Part shown: piece by piece, positions 35,901 to 47,722 of the stretch
Position numbering within the stretch: the first letter of the stretch is position 1
Layout of the letters: every line of letters starts with the position of its first letter
DNA from: Cinnamomum chago
Lineage: Eukaryota; Streptophyta; Magnoliopsida; Laurales; Lauraceae
Direction of reading: 5' to 3'
NCBI GenBank assembly: GCA_038049695.1
Contig: CP142460.1
Span: forward strand, 25,390,001-25,454,000
DNA: 64,000 bases
Position numbers and translations under genes: made by a program
Notes under the pieces: generated by a model
Database searches by the model: none
Told to the model about the DNA's origin: nothing
Seen by the model: the letters and a program-made list of their open reading frames with translations, nothing else

Positions 35901-37616
35901 ACTTCCTTTTATGGAACCTAGGCTAAGAAAGGGACAGAAAGCCGAACTTTTGAAGAGATGCTGCTGGAGAGTTAAATGCTTTGTAGGTAATGTTATTCTT
36001 TTGACTGATCAGTAAATCCTTTAATGTTTTTGTCTATGCATGTTCTGCTAATTCATAAGTTCTTAAACAATTCTTGTTGCAGAAACTGATGCCGGTTTCT
36101 CTCCTACACCTTCTAAGGTAAATTTTCTATTTTCCTAGCTGCTGAATGGTACTTTTTGTGACTTTTGAAGCTTTCCTTAGAAAAAGAACAAAAATGAAGG
36201 AACAAATGTTTCTTTGTTAGAAAAACCTATATCATTGGATTAAGATCTTTTGGACAATTTGTAATAAACACACTGATTTTATTATTTCATATCGTCGAGT
36301 CCTTGATAAAACACCATGGCTGTGGGTTTAACTCTTGTGGGTATTTTGATTAGCTGAAGTTATAAATCAGAAAAGTTTCCTGGCCAATTGACCAGTGAGG
36401 TGCTGGCCCTGTTCATATGCTCATCTTCTGTTTTCTGTAGCATAAAAGCAAGATGCCATTTTTTTATCTTATTCCCATTTTCACTAAAACCAAAGTTCTT
36501 AATTCTGTTGCGGTCCCCATTCTGGTTTGGCCCTATAGTGGAACCTTTCGGCATTCAAGTCAATTCGATGTTCCATTTCAGAAAATATGCTACTTCAAAC
36601 TGATAACTATAAAATTTATACCCAACATTGAGAAAACATGAAAACTCACAGCAAGATAAAAGGAGACAAAGATAGACAAATGCAGAGAAAAGTTTCTTAC
36701 CACATGCTCGAGCACTCTGGAGAGGGAGAGGGAGGGTCTCCTAGGACTTCTCGGCATAGTTACGATATGTTTCGTTTCAGCTGAATTCACCGAATAATTT
36801 TGGTTCGGTCCACTGACCGAACTGAACAACCCCCCTGACAATAAGCATTCCAAAATGGTCATAAATTTCAGATTTTGGCCGAAATTTCCCAGATCTAGGG
36901 TTTTGGCGAAATCCCTTTTTATTTTTTTTATTTTTTTTAAGAAAATGAAAATAGAGAGAGGTGCTGGTTGTAGGAAAAAAATTGTGAGAGAGCGTATGGT
37001 ACCTGCACCACTGCCGTCCTGGTCCCGTCCCTTGCCGCTGATTCCGTCCCTGCTGCCGTTGCCATCATCATCCCCTGCCTTCTCCAGCTTCTCTTTTAGT
37101 TTCGTTCCTCAGAGAAAGGGGCTAGGGCAATAAGAAGAAATAGGGGCTGGAGTGAGAGTCAAGATTTTTTAAATGAGATCATAATGGGTCTGGGAACTTT
37201 AGGGACAGGGCCGAGACTTTTATAAAAGGGGCCGGGGTTAAATTTTTTTAAAGGAAATACCTATTGAGTTAAAAACGTAATCTTTTTAGAAAGTGTGAAA
37301 TAGGGCCCTACCAATTTTTTTGCCTTGTATATAGATATTTAAAATCTCATTATATATATATTTATATTTTTCGGAAATGTTTCACCTAAATTGGAGGCCA
37401 AACCGAAACAATGTCCAAAATGAATTTCTCAACTATGCTTCTCGGAGAGTCTCTTTTGTAGTGGTGAAATTTGTCACTGACAATTTTAGTAGACTCCTTA
37501 CAGGAATGATAAAAGGTGTCATGAAGTTTTCTAAAATTACAAATAAGTCTTGGACTGTCATGTACATTTGATATGATTGCAATTTTTATTTTTGGGTAAT
37601 ATTCAGGAACTAGTAT

Positions 37617-37653
<37 letters not shown>

Positions 37654-40600
37654 AAGAGATGCTCGCCCAACCGATGACCATCACTTTCTTTCCTCCTAAT
37701 AATTCTATGGTTCTGCTAAAACTTCTCTCTTATCCTTATTTTTCACTCAAATTTTTAGGCTTCTCTTCAATCAAGTTAGTGTAAATTAAGATTTTGAAAT
37801 CCGACCAAAGGGTCATTGTTTTCATAGCCTTATCCGACCAAAGGGTCATTGTTGAATGAACCAATCTGATTCTACTAAATCCTATTACGGATCTACCTTG
37901 CTTCCATTATGATGTAAGTCTTGCCATCTTCATTCTTACATTTTTTATGGTTAGTTTAACCACTGCAGTCTTTATGTAGATCTATAAGGTTAATGCAGCC
38001 TTCATCAAAGGGTCCATTCACTAAGTAGCTAGTTTATCACACTTCTTTTGGTAGTTTTCTAGTTTAAATCAAACCGTCATCTAGCTGTGTGTTACTGGAA
38101 ATGCTGCAAAATCTTTGGTTTTTCGATGCTATTCTTCTAAAATTCTAAGCTTATATTGTGATAATACCTAACTGATTCTTCACCTTCTTGTTGATATAGC
38201 CCGGTACTTGAGAATGCGATGGACCAACTTAACAGTTCAGAGTTGGCCATATCCAAATCCAAATCCAAATGGATTCCAAGCACAGTTTGATCAAATCTCA
38301 AAGCCAAACAGTGTCATCCAAGAGCTACATGCAAGAGGTTTTAGTGGACACTTGGGCTTTGACAAGACCTTTGCCTTAGTTGGCCCTTTTTTAAAGATGA
38401 ATGTTATTAACATCTGTGAATGGTGTTACACATGTCACTTACCTAAGGGAAGCAAGAGGAATTCATGATTATTTCAGCTAGTACCACTTTACCATGCACC
38501 TGGGGAGGATAGTATGGACTTTGTGCTAACCGGCAAAGACATCAAGAACCGTTTAGTGAATATTTTTGGTTATTGATTGCTTCTCTAAAATTGCTCATTT
38601 CATTCTATGTTCAACCACCGCTGATGCATTTAGGGTAACAAAATTATTCTTCAAAGAAGTACTGCATCCACATGGTCTTCTAATGACCATCGTTTCTAAT
38701 AGCGACACCAAAAGTCATGACGACCCTACGATGATGACAAAGACAAAGCTACAATTCTCCACTGCGTACCACCTAAGACCGATGGCCAAACGAAGTTGGT
38801 AAACTGAAGTCTGGGACAATTGCTACGATGTCTTATTCGTGATCACATCACGATATGGGACTTTGTCTTGCCCATTGCCTGATTTGCTCTTAATAACTAG
38901 GACCTTGTCTTGCCCATTGCCTAATTTACTCATAGTAAATAGGTCAAGAGGTCCGCTGCTATGTCATCATTTGAAGCAGTGAACAGCATTCGCCGACATC
39001 TTCCAGATAACAATTGGAGTAAACCAATCTGATAACAATTCACCATCACACGATTATCTTCTATCACATTGCATGTGAGAACAAACTTGTGCAGGGGGAT
39101 ATCTAGATAATTAGATGGTAGATACTTGCTTTCCAGCTCCTCACGCATGTCATCCCACTTAGTGATAATTAGCGGGGCATCCTATGATGATGTTAGTATG
39201 ATCAATGATCAATGTTGTGCAACCTAGCTCTTGCAAGACCCTTGAGTTTGATTGATATGGAATGGGGAAGAGATACGGCCCACATAGGGAAAGATTGAGG
39301 GATATTGGCGTCACGCTTGGAGTCTTAGGCTTCGCACCATTGCCATCATAGGGGAGATTGCAGAAGAGAGATCAAAATCACTCCCAACATTCCTTTTTTT
39401 TTTTTTTTTTTTTCCCATTCATCAAAGTCTCCTGAAGCGAAGAGGCTTTATCATGCTTTAAATAGAAAAAGTAATAACCCTAGAACTAATCTTGACCATC
39501 CAAATCTTGAACACATTGATGGTGAAGATAAAACATCCATGAAAACAACTTAAAACATAAATAAAAGATGTAATAAAATAAAAATAGATGGCTGGTAGGT
39601 GGCTTGGGCCTAAAGGACTGGTTGACCCATGGATCATGTATCTGTCCTACATCAGCTTCTCCCCATCTTGGAAGGAACTTGACCTCGAGTTCTGTTGACG
39701 TCCTCTAGGATCGAAAGCAAGGATCAAAATAGTGGTTGCACGAGCGTAGCGGTTAGTAGCCAAAATGTTACGTAGTGACGTAGCAGTATGAATTTTTTTT
39801 TATGTGGTTAAAAGAGTTCAAATCTTATGTTGCAAGCAATCTTGTGTTATTTAGTGATTTGGAACAGTGTGAGGGTAGAGACAACATTAGGAAAGGCTAT
39901 TGAAGAGAAGATATAGGAGAACAATGTTTTAAATTAAAACTGATTGGCTATAATAGGTTTTACATCGTAGCACCACTATTTTCAAAATAGGATAGTGGCC
40001 TCAACCGCTACGGCTGATGTTGCATAGCGCCCGCTTTTTGAACCATGATCAAAAGTCAAGCATTCAAACTTTTGATATTCATGTTGATCTTCAACCGCTT
40101 TACCAATCTATTCCTCCACAGAATTAGATTGGAGGTGTTTCCTCTTTTAATTTGTGAATCCTGCTTGAATGTGTGATCTGATTGTTACATGCATCAATTC
40201 TTGGTTGTAACATCTGCTCTCTATGAATATTAATCATCTACCCCCAAAGATGAAATCAATGTGGGGAACCTCAATGATTTGATGTTCTTTTCCAGTCTCT
40301 TGATCAATAGCTTTTTCATCTGATAATCTAATTGACCTTTCAGGAAGTGGGATTATGATGATATCCATCAGATCGTCCATCTCATTGCTAACCATGTCTA
40401 TGCCTTCAATGTACTTCCTTTTCCCTTGTTGTTTGCATCTTGTGATCATACTTTTAATAGGAAGAGACTTTGTTTCTTTAGTCTTCCAATTTATTTGAAG
40501 TGTGATCTTCTTCATGAGTTTTGGACGCTGCTTTATCTAATAGCCTCCAGCCCAGTCATTTAAGTTGGTTCATATCTAGGTCCTAACTAGAGCCTATAGC

Positions 40601-43600
40601 AGCATACCAAAGAGCACCAGTACCTTGTGTTGAAGCATTCTTTACAGTCCCAGGTTTCTACCCAGCATAAGTAGTGTTGGCCCTTATGAGTGCCCATTAC
40701 CTCTATTAAGTAGGGCTCCTGATACCAATGTGATGCAGCCCGGGACTTGAGAACATGATAGACCAACTCCGTAGATGGGAGTTAGCCAAATCCAGATGGA
40801 TTCCAAGCATTGTAAAATGCACAATCAGAGAAACAAACACAAATTAAAGCCACCCTTGGAATTCTTCTACTACTTGCTTATAGGAAGGGATTGAATGCCT
40901 CCTTTCCTAATTAGGACCCTTTAACATGAAAGGAAACCCAGTACTTAAAGGAACCTACTTAAATCAAACCAAACTAAAAGCAAACCAACTAAATTAAAGA
41001 ATCCTAAGGGCCGGTTTGGTAACTTTACATGTAGAATGAAGTGTAGTAAAGCATCAAATCAAGAGAGAATAAAATATAATGGGGTTATGATGGTATTTTT
41101 TTTTTTTTAGTTGTTTAGTATGGAATCTTTTTTACTTTTTGTATAGAAAAGTGGAGCTTTTTTGTCTTTTAGTGGAGAAAGGTGGTTGCTTTTTTACTTT
41201 TTTTGAAAAAGATAGAGGGGATTTTGAATTAAAGTGCTATTCATGTGACCCCTTGTCTGAAAAATGGAGGCTTTACTTGACTTTTACTAATCTAGTAAAG
41301 TGTCAAATGGGCTGTAAGTGACTAAAAAATCCACATCAAAATGGTCGGCTGATCCCATTTGGCTCGGGGCTTACCCATAAATAATGGGTCTGGCCTAGTT
41401 GTCCTGACATGGCTCGTCCTGCACCTCCTGCCTAAACAGAACTCTAAAAATTATGTTATCTAATGCTTCAGAAACTATCCATGGTAATGCTTTACTGAGA
41501 GATGGTCCCCATCTTGAGCTTTTGTGGAAATGATCAGTGATTTCTGCACCTGTTGCTTTCCCAAATTTAATAGTGTTAGTATCAATTGTGTTTGTTAGTT
41601 CTTGTCTCTTGGGAAAATTCTCAAGGAGGTTGCATGTATGTTCTCCTTGCAAATTGCAATCATTCGAGTAAAATATATTTCTTATTATTTTTTTTTGTTT
41701 GTTTGTTTGTTTGTTTTAATCAACTAACTCCTGTAATTGCTATGTAATGGAGACGGACTTAGCACATCACGATCCATTTACTACTGCCTTGAGGAGCCTT
41801 GGTAGGACATCTTTTGCAAAAGAAGCAGGTAGAAAAGTTTCACTGTTTTTTATTTGCCAAAGATTTGTTTCTTTTTTCTTCTTTTGAATCTGTAAGTTTT
41901 CCATGGATAATTCCATATGATAAAGTAATCGGTTTTGAAGTTATCATATTGACACAGAGATCTCATGTATCTATGCAGAGCCAACTGTAAAAGTCTATAA
42001 GGGCGAAGAGCCATTGAGTTTCTCAAAACTGGAAAAGGAGTACGAAGATTGGGTCTTTCAGATGCATGAAAAATATGATGAGGAAATTGAATGTGGCGAG
42101 GACCAACCTGTTATTGTTTTAAGCCCATCCAACAAAAGGGGACTTGGTATCTCTTCTGATGGTAAGATTTATGTTTCATTTTAACTATCTTTGGGATTTA
42201 TTTAGAGTCTGTATTCAACTCATATTAACATGTTCCTTTCTCTTAGACTGTTCTTATTTGCTTTATTTTAGAAGCAGCCACTTAGTATCCTTGTCTTTCC
42301 GTGCTTTATAGTTGTAAGAGTGCATCATGTCATTAAGAGGAAAGGGGCATCTTGGAAGTCAGGTCAGAAGATTAAAGTCCTCAAGGGAGCAGTGGGGTGT
42401 TACAAAAACAATCTTTATGCGACATTAGAGTATATCTTGCTTGAAGGTTTTCAAGGGGATAGTGGTGGTAAGTAACTTGTGACGCATGCATAAATGTGTG
42501 TCTTCTTGCATTTGTGATACCTTTATTGAACTGCTTGTTTTATGATTGTTAACTTATGTCCTTGGCATAGTGTTTTGCTGTATCTGCTATGTTATTGTTC
42601 CTGAAAATTTGGTTGTAAGTTGTAACAGTGACATGGAACATTTGGGGCTTCTGTTAGTTTTTGTGTATTTAATATGTTTTCTCATTTTGAACAGGGGAAG
42701 CACGCCTTATATGCAGGTAAAGAAAATGTCTTACTCTCACTCTTCAATTAACATTTCATGTCTCTTCTTTTTCTCTAATTGTTTGTTGTTCCTATGGAAA
42801 GGCCACTGGATTGTCCTGACCGGAAAGGCTGCTCGCTTGAAGTGAATGGTGAAACTGCGTCCTTGGACATTAAGGATTCTTTATCTTTTCCCATAAGTGT
42901 CATTGATTCCGGAAAGGTTTTGTAATTTATTTATGTTTTTGGTGTACAATTGTAGTTAGCGCCCCTAGTGACTGCTGTTGTGATGTTGACTGATGTGTTG
43001 AGATCTAAATTGTTCACCAGTGTCAAGCAATAGATACTGCTGCATGGAATTACCAACTTGAGAAAATGCATCAAAAGGCTCCCTCAGCAATTGAAATTCT
43101 TAATGTTGAACAATGCCATCAATTAGAGATTGAAGGGGTATGTTTACTTCTATGGTCTTTCTATGTTCTTTGCTAAATCAGAAGCATGCTTCTGGAATCT
43201 CTTAAAGTTACATCTTATTGAATAGTCACCATTTTGGCCAACTCGAGATGTCAATTTTTCTGGTCTCACACATTTTTTTTTTTAATTTTTTGTTTTTTTT
43301 TTTTCAAAGCAGTCATTCTTTTTGAAATTTGAATGCCTAGAGTTTCTTTGTCGTGTCTAATATTTGAGGGATTACTCCAGTTCCCTTTCATATTGAGGGC
43401 CTCATAAAACTTTATCTTTTGTTTCAGGCGCTTCCTTCCGGTTCTCAGATTTCTGCCGGCTTTGTGCCACCTAATGAAATTATTGCAGTAGTTAGGCCTT
43501 TTAATTTTACTGCTTGTAGCTCCTCTAAAGGTCTGGATCCGAAGTATATAGTCAAGGATGATTTGGAGATGTCAATGGAAATTAAATATATTGGTGAAGG

Positions 43601-46600
43601 AAAAGATTGTCAAGGACACTTGCCTATTGATGCACAACGTGCCTGGCCGTCTTCGCGCAAGGGGTTTGGAGGTTTATATATATTTCCACTGGGATACAAA
43701 TTTCCAAAGCTCTTTCATAAATGTGGCGTTTATAAATTCTGTTTCTCTGTAAGTAATATATTGGAGTCCTTGATTATAATCTGATTAATGATCACTATGG
43801 CTTGAGTCTAATGTCCTGACCAAGTATTTTGTTGCCTTTGATGTACGTCAGATTTGTTCTAATTCAAGCTGCAAGAAGCTGGAATCTGAAGTTGTTGTTC
43901 AGCCATCTTCATGCTCTGGGAAATGGGCAGTTCTATGTGATAGAAAGGGCCCATATACCAATGGGAAATCACTTATGGTTAGGTATATCACTACTTCCAG
44001 TACATATGCATTTGTAATTATAGTATTAAAAAATGTCAAGAGGAGCACTAGTCACTAAAAATATGATATTTTCAAGATTAAATGTGACATAATTTTCTGC
44101 ATTATTTAGTGATATGCTTATTGTGCTTTATGCTATTTCACATGCTGCCAATTCTGAAAAGCTTGACATCTTGAGAGGATTGAGGTTGAGCCAGGGTGTT
44201 CATTGATTGCAATTTCTCTCCCAAAATTAATTTTTAATCTTTCAGAAGCCAACAGATTCTAGAAAGATGATTTTTTTTTTAAACATCAACCCACTTATCT
44301 TGCTTCCATTTCGAAATTGACATCTTGCTCCCACTTCCTAAAATCCATTCAATGGGCCCACCTTTGATAAATCCAGTCTGCCCATATCACATGCCCTGGG
44401 CACTCATAAAAAATTCACTCCAATTAGAGTGCGCGCTACAGTTTGATAGATCACATGTAAAAGTATGATTTATTCCATTGGAGTTGATCATGTGTGGTGC
44501 CTATACATTCATATCATGTGATGAGAGGCTTAGATTCATGAATATTTTGCCTGATATGCGGGTCTTGAAAAAGTAGAGCATGCTCCCACTTGTTGAGTGG
44601 GAGCAATTTATATGGACTTTATTAAAAACTTGTGCTTCAAAACAAAAAACGGAAAAAAGAAAAACAAAAGTTCATATACAATATTATTCCTATTAGCATC
44701 TATGTGGAACATTTGATTGTGATTGGCTAGTGATTTGTATTTGTGTAATTTTAAGATCAAATAACGGTTTCTTAATTGAGAATTGTCCTTTGTGAAAAAA
44801 AAAAAAACCTGCAAAATTTAGAAGCTCCTGATGTATAGTTTCAGTTGGTAAGCATTGCTAAAGAAAGAAGAAACGACCCCAGTGTTTAAATAGTTTCATT
44901 CTATTATAAGGCAACTTATATTTTTGAAATAGTAGAAAATGACATGGTTATTGTTCATTCCATACACTTGCCAACTTATATTTTTCAAATAGTAGAAAAT
45001 TACATGCATATTGTTCATTACATACATTTGGAATAAATGTCATTTATAGCAGTCATAAGACCTTATTTTCAAATCTAATCTGCATGGATGCATCTGCATT
45101 TACCATCCTAAATCATTATCATCTCTAGATAGCATTTGGAGTTTTGTTAAGAATGGTCATGTAACTACTCTTGCAAGAATGCAAGGGCCCCTTCAGGAAC
45201 AGCAAGCACAAACTCATCTGCAATATCTGCAACAAGATCAAGAGTGTTAAGTGGAGTTACAGGTGATTAGGATTGAAAGTGGACGATCTATTATAGAAAT
45301 GGGGTATGGTTAGTTCTATTATGAATGGAGATGACCTCTTTACGGTCTTCTTTGATTGTCAACAGGAGTTTATGATGGTGGAATGGTGTAGAGATGCATT
45401 TTCTCAATTTTGGAGGGTAGGAGATGCTTTCATTCCAATCTTTACAATTTTGTTTGGTTCAAAGAATAGAGATTGGTAGTCAAGGCGGTGGAAGCCATGG
45501 ACGGTAGTAGTCTGCTGTGAACCAAGCTAGTTATGGATGGTTGCAAAGATCCAAGTCGGGGCATCAATCCTAAATGGGAGGTTCGATGGAGAAGAAAATA
45601 GATTTTTTTTTTTTTGCGAGGAAGTCTTATTATGGATAGGAATATGTTTGTGGTGATCAATGGAGTAGAAAATGGATAGCAGCTAGAGTAAAAAGGATAC
45701 CATTGAAGGGGTGGGCAGTGATGCAGGATAGACCCATGGCCCCCATCGGTCGACCAAACCTTTGGGCCTAGGCTACCTATTTTATTTTATTTTATTCAGG
45801 GCTTATGTTTTAAGTTGTTTTAGTTAAAATATTTTATTCTCAACCGCTTATGTGTTTAAAGGGTTGAGATTACTAGATCTAGGGTTATCTCCTTTATTAT
45901 ATAAAGCATGTAAAGCCTCTTGGCTCCTTCAAACTACGGTCAATGAAAACAGAATTTGAGTGATTCAAAAAACTATCCTCAATCTCTCCTATGATGGGTG
46001 GTGCGAAGCTCGTGACTCCGGGTGTGAAGACCCTTATCTCTACTTCTTATTATTGTGAAATGGTGTACAATGTGGGCAGGTAGGGGAAGATGGAGGGATA
46101 GGGAGCTTCACACCCGGAGTCTCAAGCTTTGCGCCCCATGGTTTCTCGCCATTCCCATCACAGGAGAGATTTCTAGATCACTCGAATTTTTTTTAAACTA
46201 ACGATAGTCTGAAGATGCCAAGAGGCTTTTCAATGCTTTATACAGTAGAAGAAATAACCCTTTAAAGTTTAAACACATCAATGGTCAAGATTAAAATATC
46301 TATACTAAAACAATTAAAAACATAAACCATAAGTATATACCCTAAATAAAATAGTTGGGCTAGGCCCAAAGGTTTGGTCGACGCATGGGTACCATTGGTG
46401 TGTCCCGCATGAACTTTTCCCGGCTTAGTTTGTAATTGTCCTCCTGGGCCAAAGATCAACTATGTGAACTTCAGATTTGCCAGTTGATCTCCGTTTTCTT
46501 TGCATGGCATAAAAGCTTCATGTGATCTTTTCTTCCAATTATACTATATTAAAGCCAAGGGTTTTAAAGCCAATTTTGACCATAACTATAGATTTTGACT

Positions 46601-47667
46601 GGGAGTTATTTCCCTTTTCTATAACCTACCCACATTCTCCCCCCACTTCCACTTGTAACCATTATACTATATTAAAGCCAAGGCTTTTAAAGCCAATTTT
46701 GACAACTACAGATTTCGACCAGGAGTTATATTCCTTTTCTATAAGTTACCCACTTTCTCCCCCCCACTTCCACATGTAACCACTCTAACTTCTTCCCACT
46801 TATCACTCGTTTCAACCACTTCATTTCCATCTCAAATCTCACTTACTCTTACCTTTTCTCCTCTTTCCTTTTCACCCTACTTTTCTTGCTCCTTTTCTAC
46901 GCCACGTACTCTTGGATTAGAAAAAAAAGAAGAAGAAAGAGAGATGGAGGTACAGTCATAATCTTTTTTCTACCGTTCTCTGTCATTAAGTGTTTGGGGG
47001 TATTTTATATGATCCAACTTTCTTTTTAATTGATTTTTATGTATGTTGCTGTAAATTTTATTGGTAAATATGCTCGTGTTTAGCACGGGTTACTATACTA
47101 GTTCAAATTAGGCTTGGGACATCGCTTCTTTCGATGTTGCAATTGTAGAATTTGCTTCTTCAGATTTCATCCTCTGGGTTTCCATCGTTGATCCCCAAAG
47201 ATAAAGTCAATGTAAGGGACTTCAATGGATGGATCTTCTTGTGAACCTATTGCAATAATTTATTTGTTCTCCGATGTTCCAATCGGATTTTCTGAAAGTG
47301 GCATGACAATCGGATCTAATTGATGTTCATTTTCCTTACCATATCTTCAATTTTCCCTTTTTCTTCCATTCTTATTTACGCTTGTTGATCAACACTGGTA
47401 GTCCTTTTGTCTCAGTTTTTCCGAAATATGATCTCTGGTAGTCCTTTTGTCTCAGTTTTTCCGAAATATGAGCTCTGGCAGTCCTTTTGTCTTCCGGTTT
47501 TTCTGAAATATGATCTTCTTCAAGAAAGCATGATACTTGATCCTAGGATGTAGTCGATTCTTCTGGTACCTATTTTGGCTTCTCAATGCCAGACTTGATA
47601 TCCTCTCCCACAGATTCCACAACTTGAGACTTTCCTACTTACGAATCAGATTTTTGCCGGACTCTCT

Positions 47668-47722
<55 letters not shown>

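Noticed and set aside
36855-37133. A 92-codon open frame that might be a small host protein
   Set aside because: Begins in 'ggttcgg'-rich repeat-like DNA and runs through a GC-rich stretch; no recognisable domain, no splice or conservation support.
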